DNA of 64,000 nucleotides from Fabrea salina (GCA_022984795.1 JALIHJ010000022.1:186001-250000), one strand, 5' to 3'; shown: positions 37,430 to 48,145, counted from the first letter of the stretch. Program-made: numbers and translations. The notes: generated by a model from the letters alone, not told the origin.

Positions 37430-39374
37430 TCTTGAATACTTTTTTACCGATAGGGTAACAGTGCTCACCTGAGAAAGCCAAACTCCCCCTCAGGTAAACC
37501 TTGTGGATCCTTCCCAGAGTCTCCACTCCTGAAAACACACTTTCAGAAGCAACCTCTGAGGAGTTCTCCCTGGAGTAAGGGTCCCAAACAACTAAGTCAG
37601 CGTACTTGCCAATATCTATACTGCCCCTACGTCTGAGTTTAAGCACCTTAGCAGGGTGATAACTCATCCACTTAGCCAGTCTCACAATGTAGTGCTCGAA
37701 TTCTGAAGACTTGAGTTCTTTCCTGTTAATGACTTTCCAAGTAGACTGCAGTGAAAACCCCATTGTATTCAGTCCGTTCAAAGCTTTTTGGAAGTTCCCC
37801 GAAGCTTTTTCTTCATTGTTAATAAAAGCGTGTTGTGAAGAAATTACGTCGATCCCTTTGAACTTAAGCAAGTCAACTAGGTTTTCCTTGTTGTTTTCGC
37901 TTCTAATCGGCGGGAAGTTCTTGAACCTTGTATCTCCGTTTTTAATGCTGCTGGAGTCAAAAACCAAGTGTGCTGCTGAGATTTCACTGGTTACTGAGCA
38001 AGTTATGTTATGCGCTTTGAGTTTTTTAGTGGTGTTTCTGAGTTTGACGAAAGACAAAGCTGAAGAAATGTTAGTGACGTGCACGTCGCAAGGCACTTTT
38101 TTAAGGCTTTCGTAAACTCTTTTAATGCCTATAGTTTCCCACTGATCAGGGTAGTTAGCAAGGTGGTGGAGGTACAGAGTAGAAGTGTCTGGTTCCACTC
38201 TAGAAATAACTAAAGGCGAAGGCCTTCTACTTTGCAGGCGCTTGAAGTACACTGAAGGCGACAAGTTAGGTTCTTCAAAGGAGTCTTCTGGAACTGTTTC
38301 TGCAGCAGACTCAGTTCCAGAGTACTGAGGATTAGCTGGAGACAAGGTAGGAGTGCTTCCTGGAGTAACAGTGCGTCCTATTCCCAAGTAAGTGAGTTGT
38401 TCTGCTTTGCTCAGCTGCTCTATGCTTTGGTGCGAAAGCTTGATTCTGTGGTCAAGGTCCTTGTATATATCGTTTTCAGTTCGGTACTTCTTAATGCGCC
38501 TTTTGCAGCTAGGTTCTTCTTTTACTTCATTAATCACTGGCAAAGTTTCACAGACTTCAAAGCACTCCGAATTCCTAGTTTTTTCTTCATTAGAAAACGA
38601 TCTAGTGAACTTTGCGTGGGGTTTTTTCACACAGGCGTCGGACGTGCTTCTTTGCTTTTCAGCACTGTTGGGTTCGTTGTCGTCGTTGCTATGCTCTGAG
38701 TCTTCTTCTTCGCTCTCAATGGTGTGCGGAAAGGCTGCAGCAAACACCTTGGAGGAGTTAACTGAGGGTGCGTTGGCCCTGTCCTCTTGGAGTCTCAGAG
38801 GAGAAGCCAGGTACATCATTCTTGCGTCAGGTAAAGTAGGGTCAATGAACAAAGGCAGCCCTGTAGCTTTGACTTCTTCAAAAACTGCTTCCAAGTTACT
38901 AGGAATGCACTGGACTTTGTCGCTAGGAGGAAACAAGTACCCTTTCAGAGCAAAACAGCCCTTTTCTGCGTGGGCTTTTATGCTTTCGAGACTAGAAACT
39001 TCAATAGTTGCTATTTTGGCAACGTCTGTGTAAAGTATGCCTGAAGGGGGCTGGTCTGAGTAGATCCCGTCCTCTTGTAGAAGGAACGTAATTCCCCCAC
39101 TAATAGCAGATCTAGTCAAGGAAGAGTAGTCTTCGTGTTCCATCCTAGCGCTTAAGTCTATCAGTCCTGGAGACACGTAGTAACCACTGCAGTCCTCAGG
39201 GTTCCATTCCGCGTACTTTTCAATCAACGCCGGCACAGGTATCTCCGAGTCCACTAAAATTACGTTAGCGATTAACTCGTCTTCGATTAAAATAATGCCG
39301 TAAGTGGGCTCTGGGTAGTATACGCTGCTTGTACACAGTACAATGTGCTTGCTAATAATAGCTTTTTTCCCCAT
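37422..39374 (-). CDS. Allantoinase/dihydropyrimidinase-like protein lacking metal ligands
   Basis: The 650-residue protein keeps the amidohydrolase frame: GYYVSPGLIDLSARMEHEDY, then SAISGGITFLLQEDG, CFALKGYLFPPSDKV, CDVHVTNISSALSFVK, and the C-terminal GSIDIGKYADLVVWDPYSR. In active allantoinases the first block reads DxHxH; here it is DLSAR. The later His positions are also changed (PLFIDPTL, HVTNISSA, SSQHAF where SDH is usual). A disordered Ser/Glu-rich insert of about 200 residues sits in the middle. It is therefore probably a pseudoenzyme, like CRMP proteins of animals, which bind tubulin. That parallel is inference. Confidence 0.8.
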   Translation of the reverse strand: MGKKAIISKHIVLCTSSVYYPEPTYGIILIEDELIANVILVDSEIPVPALIEKYAEWNPEDCSGYYVSPGLIDLSARMEHEDYSSLTRSAISGGITFLLQEDGIYSDQPPSGILYTDVAKIATIEVSSLESIKAHAEKGCFALKGYLFPPSDKVQCIPSNLEAVFEEVKATGLPLFIDPTLPDARMMYLASPLRLQEDRANAPSVNSSKVFAAAFPHTIESEEEDSEHSNDDNEPNSAEKQRSTSDACVKKPHAKFTRSFSNEEKTRNSECFEVCETLPVINEVKEEPSCKRRIKKYRTENDIYKDLDHRIKLSHQSIEQLSKAEQLTYLGIGRTVTPGSTPTLSPANPQYSGTESAAETVPEDSFEEPNLSPSVYFKRLQSRRPSPLVISRVEPDTSTLYLHHLANYPDQWETIGIKRVYESLKKVPCDVHVTNISSALSFVKLRNTTKKLKAHNITCSVTSEISAAHLVFDSSSIKNGDTRFKNFPPIRSENNKENLVDLLKFKGIDVISSQHAFINNEEKASGNFQKALNGLNTMGFSLQSTWKVINRKELKSSEFEHYIVRLAKWMSYHPAKVLKLRRRGSIDIGKYADLVVWDPYSRENSSEVASESVFSGVETLGRIHKVYLRGSLAFSGEHCYPIGKKVFKIK

Positions 39375-39394
39375 AATCTTTATAATTAATAATG

Positions 39395-40558
<1,164 letters not shown>

Positions 40559-40564
40559 TTAAAT

Positions 40565-40576
40565 TTTAACGTTAAA
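40565..40576. promoter_or_regulatory. 12-bp perfect palindrome upstream of the protease start
   Basis: TTTAACGTTAAA is a perfect palindrome centred 12-13 bp upstream of the protease ATG (40556-40558 on the minus strand). It may be a protein-binding site or chance in AT-rich DNA. Confidence 0.3.
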
Positions 40577-40897
40577 TTTACACTAACCTAACAAAGCAGG
40601 AAGACGGAACAACGACGCTCCCAATACACGAAGAAACACGACCGGAACTCAAGAGGAAAAGAACGGCAGAAGAAAATGACAACCCAACCAAAAAACTACC
40701 CAAGACACGAAGCAGAGGCCTAGAAAACGGAACAATGACGCTCCCAAAACACGAAGAAACACGAACGGAACTCAAGAGGAAAAGAACGGCAGAAGAAAAT
40801 GACAACCCAACCAAAAAACTTCCCAAGACACGAAGCAGAGGCCTAGACGGCTTACAACAATTCCAATAAATAAATAAAATAAATTTACACTAACCTA
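40574..40897. repeat. 17-bp direct repeats bounding a 123-bp tandem duplication, no clear gene
   Basis: The sequence AAATTTACACTAACCTA occurs at 40574-40590 and again at 40881-40897, where it covers the SEY1 stop codon. Between them lie two copies of a 123-bp unit, from about 40605 and 40728, differing at only a few sites. One plus-strand frame is open through both copies to a TAA at 40867-40869 and reads Lys/Arg/Glu-rich protein (ELKRKRTAEENDNPTKKLPK), but it lacks an ATG and starts just after a stop. A minus-strand frame is Ser/Leu-rich. Composition is GC-richer than other gaps. It could be a decayed gene end or an unknown inserted element. Confidence 0.7.
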
Positions 40898-42953
40898 GTT
40901 TTCTGAGAACTTTCCTTGTGAAGAACCTAGGAATGTGCCCTAAGCCTATTGAAAACAGAAGCACTACCATAGATACCACTAGAAGTAAGGGGTATAGAAT
41001 CCAAGGACTTTGCAGCACCCACAAAATCTCGTTCCACCCCAGTATCAGCAGCAACAACAAGTACCACTTAGGAACTCCGTACCGAGAGTACCCAAATTCT
41101 TTTAAGTGCACAGAGTCCCTGTAAGCTAGTTCTGCGTTCTTCAAAAAGTGGTCTTTTGTAAGCTCATACTGGTATTCCGGAATAAGCTCTTGAGGCTCTT
41201 CTTCCAGTTGGGAGAACTTTAAGTTTTCAAGCATCTTCAGTGCTTTTTCTTGGGCTTCTGTGAAAACTTGGTCTATTTCTGTAGTGCGCCAGTCTCTAGG
41301 AACTCCTCTTCTGTCTTTGAAAAAGAACCTGTTGAAGCACTTAGTCATGTGCTCAGTTAAGTTAGAAATGTACTTTTGGATTTTAACTAGCAACACTTGC
41401 AAGCATCCACTTCTAGCCTTGTCCAAGTACACTTCAGTGTAACTATAGTCCAAGCCTGCTAACACTCTCAGTACTCTAGGCTCTAAGTCTTGGAGCTTTA
41501 GTGTCTGGAGTTCTTTCAAGTTCTTCCAGAAGCTGTTTTGGTAGGACTTTTCTAAGGTTTTATGTACAGCCTGGCAAAACTCTCCTGAAAAACTTGACTC
41601 AATTTCCTTTTCAAGTAAGTAAACCTGGTTTTCTTTTAGTGTTTGCACCTTGTCTGCAATCATTTTGTCTAGTTCGTCCTTGAACTCTTCTGAGTTTATG
41701 CCTTCAACCACTACTTCACTGGACCTTTTCAAAAAGTTCTGTGTAACTTTTTCTTGTTCTTCAAAAACAACTTCAGTAAAGTTTTCTACTGGAAAGTCCC
41801 TGGGTAAGTTTACTTGGGCTTTAAAGGCTTCAAAGCACTCGTAAACCAAAAACCTCAGTTGAGAATGCACCATGTCTTTGATATGCTCCAGCACTGAAGA
41901 GTTAAGTTCGCTTCTAGTGGTTTTGTATACACTTAATTCGTAGTTGGATGCTTGCTGGTCGTACTGATCTAGGGCTGAGTTTACTTTGTCACTGCAAGTT
42001 TTAGCAAAGTCTTTAACTAGTTGTTTGCCTGAGACTGCCTTTAACTCTTCAATGCTTTCAGAAAAACTTTTCAAAGCTTCAAGTTTCAACTCGTTGCACC
42101 TTAGACTTGACAGCATTTCTTTCTGAGAAGGTATGTTGATGTCTTTGTCGTTCTTAATTACACTCCAAATTTCTGAAAAGTACAAAAACACTCCGTCAAC
42201 TGGAATGTCTGTTTTCTTTCCTCTAAACAAGTAGTTTTCCCTTTGAGAGTCCTTAAACCTGTTGCGCAAGTCACTAACATCCCTTTCAAACTCCGCAGGT
42301 TCGAAGTCCTTAACTGAAACAGTCACAAACTCAAATTCAAAGCACTCAAACACTGACAACAAAGCGTAAGCAGGGGGTTTTTTAATGCTGTTCCACACTT
42401 CTTCCATAGTTTTGGAGATCTGTTGTTTCAGCTTCACTAAGTTGTCGGTTTGCTGGTTAAAGTCCCTCAGCACAAACAGTATTCTTTTTTGGCCTTCAGG
42501 GTTAAAAAGCTTCAAGTTGACTTCGAAAATAGTTTTCAAAAGACCTATGCTGGCTGCTTTGTACCTGCCTACTTCGCTAGTCCACATATTGACCATCAGA
42601 ACGTCACTTACAGCCAAAGCAAACAAAGCTGACATGTGTTCAAAAGCCACTCCGTCTTCGCCCCTAGCTTGCGAATCAGTGCCTTCGATATCCACAATTA
42701 AAGTTTTAGTTTGGGTGTCAGAACTCACTTGGATTCCTTTGGTGGTTTGGAACCTTCCTTTGGAAGAGTCTAGCATTTCAAACTCAGTCCCAAAAAGCAT
42801 GTTCAGCAAGGTAGACTTGCCTGTTGCCTGACAGCCAATTATAGACACTACATGGTAGTTAGTTGCTTTAAGTCCGCACTTCTGAAAGTACTGCTTTACT
42901 TTGACTCACAAACTCGCCTTCGAAGTTTACAACTTGAGCAGACTTTCTTGCCA
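40890..42953 (-). CDS. SEY1: SEY1/RHD3/atlastin-type ER membrane-fusion GTPase, one 16-nt intron
   Basis: A 16-nt intron (42893-42908) joins the ATG exon (MARKSAQVVNFEGEF) to the main frame and yields 682 residues starting QYFQKCGLKATNYHVVSIIG. The G1 loop GCQATGKSTLLN, the switch IQVSSDTQTKTLIVDIEGTD, and NKxD-type region in VLRDFN are those of the Sey1/RHD3 branch. Two close hydrophobic segments near the C-terminus (WYLLLLLILGWNEILW and LYPLLLVVSMVVLLFSIG) form the membrane hairpin. It should fuse ER tubules. The main frame alone would have only a GTG start inside the G1 region, so the intron is well supported. Confidence 0.92.
42893..42908 (-). other. 16-nt intron in the SEY1 gene
   Basis: Read on the minus strand it is GTGAGTCAAAGTAAAG. 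It is the only 16-nt intron found and the only one that corrects a frame change; removing it recovers the conserved YHVVSIIG block before the G1 loop. Confidence 0.8.
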
Positions 42954-42957
42954 TTTA

Positions 42958-45957
42958 TTAGTAAACAAAGTAATTCTTCTGTAAAAAGTCCATTTTTTCC
43001 TCAAAAATGCTTCTGCCGTCTGGTTCCCACTGGACTTTCATGTCTTCTTCTTCAGAGTCTTCTTCTTCCCGGTTTACTTGTTGCAAACTTTCTTCCTGTA
43101 AGGTTTCGACTGGGTTTTCTTCTAAGTAAAACTCAACACACCTCCGACTCACTGGGTCTAAGTCTTCGAACAAGTTTTGTTTTTCGTCAAACTCTTGTTG
43201 GTCCTTAAGTTCTTCTTCGCGGGCAGCTTGCAAAGCCTGGACGTCTTCTGTGTCTTCTACAGCTTTGCAGGCAGCTTCGAGTTCTTTTTCTCCAAGTTCT
43301 TCAAAAAACTCTTTGATGTGGACTTTTTTGCTTTGGAAAAACTCAGTAGTGAACTCTCCTCCTTCCATGATTAAGTTGTCAAGGTGTCTTTTTTGAAGTG
43401 ACTTTTTGAGTATGTTTTCTTCAATAGTGTAAGAAGAAATCAACCTGTAAATGTGCACGTTCCGGAACTGCCCTATCCGGTGAGTTCGGTCCTGAGCTTG
43501 CTTGTCCATGGCTGGGTTCCAGTCTGTGTCGTAAAACACCACTGTGTCTGCACCTGTCAGGTTCAGGCCCAAGCCTCCACTCCTTGTAGAAGATATGAAA
43601 CAAAACACTTTAGGGTCTAGGTTGAACTTGTCCACTGCGTACTGTCTGTCCTCAACTTTGGTGTTCCCGTCCAAACGCACATAAGAGTATCCGTGCAGGT
43701 TCAAAAACTTCTCGAGAACGTCCAACATCCTTGCCATCTGTGTGAACACTATTACTTTGTGGTCGCCTTTGTGCAGGTTTCCCAACAAAACACTTAACTT
43801 CCTGAACTTCCCACAGTCGTTCTCTAGAGCCCTTTTCTCAGGAATTAGTAGGCGAGTGCGGGTCATGATTGAGTGCAAAATAGCCAAGTAAGGAAGCAGC
43901 TTTTTGTAAAGGTAGGCTTCTTGGCTTTTGAGTCTTTGAGACAAAGCACAGTTGGAGTTCAAGTTGAGCTGCGGAGTGTCAGCTACTACTTTAGGTTGGA
44001 TAACTTGGAACCTAGAAAGCAGTTCGTCCATCTGAGAGAGTCTTTCAGCAGGAAGCACTTTGTAGGGACACGGAGGGTGGAAGTAAAGCATTTGATGCAG
44101 TCCTTTTCCGTATACTGGGTTAATGTCTACGTGAGGCAAAGCTTTATCCCAGGACTCAGAGTAATCTAAAATGTCCGGGATGTCTGTAACAGCTACTTTC
44201 CTAAGCTTAGCTTCAATGAGTCCTTTCAACTGGGTTTTAGAAAAGCACTCTCTTTGCCAAAACTTAGTTCCGGGCACTTCTTTCAGTGTAAAAAGCATTG
44301 TTTTGTGGACTGAAATGTTTAGTTTTTCTATAAAAAAAGGAGAACTGATGCTACGGGGAGCAAACAAGTCAGGGTGGTTGCAGACTTTCCTAAGCTGCAT
44401 TAAGACGTTCATCATGCCTATGCAGTCAGTTGTTCCACTGAGGCGGCTTTCCAAGAACTCGTCATACAAAAACTGTTGTCTTCTGCTGAGTGGGCAAAAC
44501 ACTATGTGCTCGAACTTTTCAGGAAGTTGTTTTTCAACGTCTTTTTTCATTCTGCGGAGCAAAAAGGGCCTGAGTATGGACTGGAGTCGCTTAATGATAG
44601 GCTGAGAAAAGTCTTTGTTCTGGGCAATTGCTTGGTTAAACGGACTCGAAAACCACGCTTTAAAGTCTTCGTGGGAAGTAAACATGTGAGGCATCAAAAA
44701 GTGAAGTAAACTCCAGATCTCTATAACGTCATTCTGCATAGGAGTGCCTGTGAGTAGGAGTCTGCGTTTGGAGCGGAAGTTGAGCAAAACGTTCCACCTT
44801 TGTGAGTGGAAGTTCTTGATATACTGTGCTTCATCCAGAATAAGGTAGTACCACTGCTTCCTTTTAAAAGCAAACTGGTCCTGCACCACCAACTTGTAAG
44901 AAGTAATGCACACGTTGAAAGAACTCAGTTTAGACCACCCTATTCGCTTTTCTTTGCGTTGTTTTTGGTTCCCGAAGTAAGTAAGCACTTTTAACCCTGG
45001 ACACCACTTCTTAAGCTCCATTTCCCAGTTAAGGATAATACTTGTAGGCACTACTATTAAGTGGGGTCCCCAGATCCCTCTTTCGCAGGCTAAGTAAGCT
45101 AGCATGGCTATGGTCTGTATGGTTTTTCCAAGTCCCATTTCGTCAGCAAGGATTCCGTTGACTCTTTTGTCGTGGAGAGTAATCAGCCAGTCCACTCCTA
45201 TGTGCTGGTACTCACGCATGTTGCCTCTGAGCAAAAACGCAGGTTTGGTGTAAACCTTGGCTGTTTCGAGTGTGTTGCCTTTGGGCTGGAAGAGTTCTTC
45301 TAAGTTTTCTTCTGGTTCGTTTTCAGTTGGCTTCCACCTGCCTTTTTCTTTTTTAAGCGTGACTTTGACTGCTCCTACTTGGCGCGAAAGCTTCTTAGCT
45401 ACTTCGTTAGAAAGTTCAAGTTGCTGTTCTACTAGTTGTTCTAGTTTCTTGCTTCTGATAGCTTTTCTTTGCTGTTCTAGGTTTTCGGAACGTATGTGGG
45501 AAGCTAGTTTTTCAATGATTTTCCAGTAGTGCTTGGCAATCCTTCCTACAGCAAAAGCAACCTTTTTTCTTTGGGCTTTGATTTCTTCTTCTTCTCGGAA
45601 CTCTTGGTCCTTGATTTGGTTAAGTGAACTCTGCACTGCCTTCACTAGTCTTTTGGCGTTGTTTAGTTTGAGTTTGCGTTCTTTGTCGAAGTCCTGCGAC
45701 ATCCACTCCATCTCCCCCAACAAGTGGTCCCACATCGACGTGCTTCTTTGGGGCTCTGCAATTGGGTGGAGCTTCCTTCCGTACTCTGACTGCAAGTGTG
45801 TAAGTCTCTCGTATAGGTTTTCTCTGTGTGCGTAGAGTTCTTCTAGAGTGGGCTTTATAGGCAGCTTTTGCGGTGCAGGTCGTTTGCATGGCAGGGTTTC
45901 TGAGGCTTTGCCGTTCTTCGTAAGATTGCTTTGGAAGTTGCTATGGTCAGCGCTCAT
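42958..45957 (-). CDS. SWR1/SRCAP-type Snf2 chromatin-remodelling ATPase
   Basis: This 999-residue helicase-like ATPase should drive histone H2A.Z exchange. An HSA domain lies near residues 70-130 (SMWDHLLGEMEWMSQDFDKE). The Snf2 core has motif I ILADEMGLGKTIQTIAML, motif II as LILDEAQYIKN (DEAQ is usual in this branch), and LLTGTPMQND. An insert of roughly 250 residues separates the two lobes, as in SWR1 and INO80. The second lobe ends with SGGLGLNLTGADTVVFYDTD and QAQDRTHRIGQ. The C-terminus is acidic. Four bp separate its stop from the SEY1 ATG. SWR1 versus INO80 is judged from the HSA and DEAQ details. Confidence 0.9.
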   Translation of the reverse strand: MSADHSNFQSNLTKNGKASETLPCKRPAPQKLPIKPTLEELYAHRENLYERLTHLQSEYGRKLHPIAEPQRSTSMWDHLLGEMEWMSQDFDKERKLKLNNAKRLVKAVQSSLNQIKDQEFREEEEIKAQRKKVAFAVGRIAKHYWKIIEKLASHIRSENLEQQRKAIRSKKLEQLVEQQLELSNEVAKKLSRQVGAVKVTLKKEKGRWKPTENEPEENLEELFQPKGNTLETAKVYTKPAFLLRGNMREYQHIGVDWLITLHDKRVNGILADEMGLGKTIQTIAMLAYLACERGIWGPHLIVVPTSIILNWEMELKKWCPGLKVLTYFGNQKQRKEKRIGWSKLSSFNVCITSYKLVVQDQFAFKRKQWYYLILDEAQYIKNFHSQRWNVLLNFRSKRRLLLTGTPMQNDVIEIWSLLHFLMPHMFTSHEDFKAWFSSPFNQAIAQNKDFSQPIIKRLQSILRPFLLRRMKKDVEKQLPEKFEHIVFCPLSRRQQFLYDEFLESRLSGTTDCIGMMNVLMQLRKVCNHPDLFAPRSISSPFFIEKLNISVHKTMLFTLKEVPGTKFWQRECFSKTQLKGLIEAKLRKVAVTDIPDILDYSESWDKALPHVDINPVYGKGLHQMLYFHPPCPYKVLPAERLSQMDELLSRFQVIQPKVVADTPQLNLNSNCALSQRLKSQEAYLYKKLLPYLAILHSIMTRTRLLIPEKRALENDCGKFRKLSVLLGNLHKGDHKVIVFTQMARMLDVLEKFLNLHGYSYVRLDGNTKVEDRQYAVDKFNLDPKVFCFISSTRSGGLGLNLTGADTVVFYDTDWNPAMDKQAQDRTHRIGQFRNVHIYRLISSYTIEENILKKSLQKRHLDNLIMEGGEFTTEFFQSKKVHIKEFFEELGEKELEAACKAVEDTEDVQALQAAREEELKDQQEFDEKQNLFEDLDPVSRRCVEFYLEENPVETLQEESLQQVNREEEDSEEEDMKVQWEPDGRSIFEEKMDFLQKNYFVY

Positions 45958-46013
45958 TACAAATAGTATTCTTAATAAGTGTTATCCATCCCACTCTCCA
46001 TTTAAAGAAGTAC

Positions 46014-46580
46014 TTAAGCAAGCTTATCCATTATAGATTTTGCGCGTTCTAGCTCGCCAATCAGCAAGCACAGTTCGTCTTGGTTCATAACTACGTTTTG
46101 AAGCCCGAACTCCAGTCTGGCCCAACTGCGCTTAGTAGAAGTGTCCCACTCCACAATGTAGTTGTCTAGTTTGGACTCAGAAGTCCTTAAAAAGTCTTTT
46201 TCCAGCTTCTTGCGCAGGTTTAAAAACTCAGAATCTACTGCTCTAGTCAAAGCTTGTGCGTTTTCCAAAGGCAAACCTAGTTGAGCTATTTCTTCAGTCA
46301 AAGCAGCTCCACTTACGCAGTACTTAACTGCCGAAGCAACTATGAAGTCCAGTGTAGAAACAGCTGCCCGGACTTCTAGTTCTGAGAGTCCTGAGTCTGC
46401 ACACAGTTTCCAGACCCTTTCCATGTCAGCCCCAGTGCCCAGAATCTTCTTGACAATGTTTCCAGTTATAAGTTTCACACGCACAGCACTCTAAATTAAC
46501 TTTACAATTTTAGAGATAAGGTTGACTTCCGAAAGGAACCATTCAGGGGGCTCTTTGTCTCCACAGAACTTAAATTTCAT
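46014..46580 (-). CDS. COMMD4: COMMD4 homologue (COMMander complex), one 15-nt intron
   Basis: Exon 1 from the ATG at 46580 reads MKFKFCGDKEPPEWFLSEVN; a 15-nt intron (46491-46505) leads to the frame ending at 46014, giving 183 residues. Human COMMD4 starts [20 protein letters not shown], and VRVKLITGNIVKKILGTGAD and FIVASAVKYCVSG also match. The C-terminal COMM domain (LDNYIVEWDTSTKRSWARLE) follows. COMMD4 works in the COMMD/CCC assembly that recycles endosomal cargo. Without the first exon the gene would begin at a GTG. Confidence 0.9.
46491..46505 (-). other. 15-nt intron in COMMD4
   Basis: Read on the minus strand it is GTAAAGTTAATTTAG, phase 0, with an in-frame TAG and A at position 10. 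It supplies the conserved COMMD4 N-terminus. Confidence 0.92.
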
Positions 46581-46586
46581 TTTTAA

Positions 46587-47186
46587 TTACTCTTGGGCGT
46601 CAACAGCTTCTACCTTGACGACCTGAGGCACGAAGTGAGTTAGCATGCGTTCGATTCCGTTGCGCAGAGTTACACTTGAAGAAGGACACCCTACACAGCT
46701 TCCCCTCATTTCTAGTTGGACTACTCCGTTTTCTTCGTCGAAGCCTAAGTACCTAACATCTCCTCCGTCTTCCTGGACAAAAGGTTTGATTCGGAACTCT
46801 ATCATTTCTTTGATAGTAGCTACTATTTCAGAGTCAGTTTCTAGAATTTTGGTGTCCTCGGGCAAAGGAGTGTCAGTGATGACTTCTTCCCCACTAGCAA
46901 TGTGGTTAGTAAGTGCTTCAAAAACCAAGGGTTTAACTACAGCCCAGTCTGTAGACTCTTGTTTGCCTATAGCAACGTAGTCTTGTCCCAATACTACTCT
47001 TTTGACTCCTTCAATTTGAAAAAGCTTAAGTGCTAAAGGCGAGTTAAGGGCTTCTCTAGGAGCGGAGAAGTCAATGCTTCCTTCCGAAAGAACTTGTTGG
47101 CCAGGCAGGAACTTAATGAACTGCGGGTTAGGCGAAGGTTGGGTTCTAATGAAGATGCTCCTAACTAACTTGTGTCCTAACATCAT
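46587..47186 (-). CDS. NFU1: NFU1 iron-sulfur cluster scaffold, mitochondrial
   Basis: The 199-residue protein carries an N-terminal presequence (MMLGHKLVRSIFIRTQ), the Nfu N domain (TQPSPNPQFIKFLPGQQVL) and the C-terminal NifU-like domain (IKPFVQEDGGDVRYLGFD, LEMRGSCVGCPSSSVTLRNG). The CxxC pair that holds the bridging 4Fe-4S cluster is intact. NFU1 hands clusters to lipoyl synthase and other mitochondrial enzymes. It is 6 bp from the COMMD4 start and 7 bp from the preceding GTPase stop. Confidence 0.95.
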   Translation of the reverse strand: MMLGHKLVRSIFIRTQPSPNPQFIKFLPGQQVLSEGSIDFSAPREALNSPLALKLFQIEGVKRVVLGQDYVAIGKQESTDWAVVKPLVFEALTNHIASGEEVITDTPLPEDTKILETDSEIVATIKEMIEFRIKPFVQEDGGDVRYLGFDEENGVVQLEMRGSCVGCPSSSVTLRNGIERMLTHFVPQVVKVEAVDAQE

Positions 47187-47193
47187 TTTACAA

Positions 47194-47724
47194 TTACTTC
47201 ATTTTTTGACAGAGTGCGTTCATCATGTCGTTTAAGTTAGAACCTGTTGCTGCCGATACCTCGAAGTAAAGGAACCTCCTGGACTGGGCCCAGTTCTCAG
47301 CTTCGTTCCTAGGAACTCCTCTGCGGGTTTCTAAGTCAGCTTTGTTGCCGCACACAGCTACAAGTATGTTCTGCGCTCCGTAGCGGTTGGCTTCTCGAAG
47401 CCACATGTCAAGTGAGTCAAAGCTTCTTCGGTTTGAAATGTCGTAAACTAGCAAAATGCCTTGGCAGTCTTTGTAAAACTCGTTCCTCACTTCAAAGAAC
47501 TCAGAGTGTCCAGACATGTCCCACAGGTTGAGAGTGACTCCTTTGAGCTCCTTGCAGAAGAAGTCCACTCCTATGGTGGGTTCGTATTTCTGTTCAAAAG
47601 TATCAATTGACCACTTTTTGGCAATAGAGGTTTTTCCAGTGCCTGGTTCTCCTACAACTAATAGTTTGATACGAGTAGGTTCTTTAGGAGTTACAACATT
47701 AATGTTTCTAGAGTACTCTACCAT
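47194..47724 (-). CDS. RBJ/DNAJC27-like small GTPase without a J domain
   Basis: The 176-residue GTPase has G1 GEPGTGKTS, switch II DMSGHSEFFEVRNEFYKDCQ, and G4 GNKADL. The DMxGH...EVRNEFYKDxQGxxLVYD block is diagnostic of RBJ (DNAJC27), where most Rabs have DTAGQ. Animal RBJ carries a C-terminal DnaJ domain; here the protein ends at KMK, with neither a J domain nor prenylation cysteines. RBJ relatives are linked to cilia and ERK signalling in other protists and animals. The first seven bases of the gene overlap the end of the upstream gene on the same strand. Confidence 0.88.
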   Translation of the reverse strand: MVEYSRNINVVTPKEPTRIKLLVVGEPGTGKTSIAKKWSIDTFEQKYEPTIGVDFFCKELKGVTLNLWDMSGHSEFFEVRNEFYKDCQGILLVYDISNRRSFDSLDMWLREANRYGAQNILVAVCGNKADLETRRGVPRNEAENWAQSRRFLYFEVSAATGSNLNDMMNALCQKMK

Positions 47725-48140
47725 TTATTTACTTTGCGTAAGTTAGCGTAACTTTTAAACCTTCTGTAAAGAGTTTTGTGCTGCGAGTGAAGTTCTTGGG
47801 CAGAGCGTTTGATGTTTTGTTGGTTTTGGTTTTGGGTGTTAAGGTTTTTTTCACACTTTGAAATGCGCCTTCTGAGTTCAGCAAGGTCGTCTTCGCGTTT
47901 TTTGAAGTTGCCAGATATAGAGTCTACTTGTTCAATTAGTTCTTGGTAGCTGTATTCTCTTTTGAGGGGTTTTGGGGGTTTTTCTTCTATAAAAGCTTCA
48001 GTTAAAAAAGCACTGTTTGGCTCGTTGTTTTGAAGAGTTGGTTTGTAACTTGAAGTAGGCGTTGAGTTCTTCCAAACCTTTCTAATGATCTCTGAAATAT
48101 TTCCTGACTTGACTTGTCGGGAGAGTCTATTAACTTCCAT
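47718..48140 (-). CDS. Coiled-coil protein, 140 residues
   Basis: I take the ATG at 48140 (MEVNRLSRQVKSGNISE) because upstream in-frame codons would lie inside the SF3B5 gene. The second half is a Lys/Glu coiled coil (REDDLAELRRRISKCEKNLN). The frame ends TGG TAG overlapping the ATGGTAG start of the next same-strand gene. The sequence GTAAATAAATGGTAG at the overlap looks like a 15-nt intron, but splicing it would give a stop ten codons on, so I do not use it. No family is recognised. Confidence 0.7.
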   Translation of the reverse strand: MEVNRLSRQVKSGNISEIIRKVWKNSTPTSSYKPTLQNNEPNSAFLTEAFIEEKPPKPLKREYSYQELIEQVDSISGNFKKREDDLAELRRRISKCEKNLNTQNQNQQNIKRSAQELHSQHKTLYRRFKSYANLRKVNKW

Positions 48141-48145
48141 TTTAA

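Noticed and set aside
40578-40826. Ser/Leu-rich minus-strand frame in the 123-bp repeat
   Set aside because: It simply repeats with the DNA unit, has no start context or family and no partner gene.
47718-47732. GTAAATAAATGGTAG as an intron at the end of the 140-residue coiled-coil gene
   Set aside because: Removing it gives a stop after ten codons within the GTPase gene and no conserved extension; it also contains the GTPase start.
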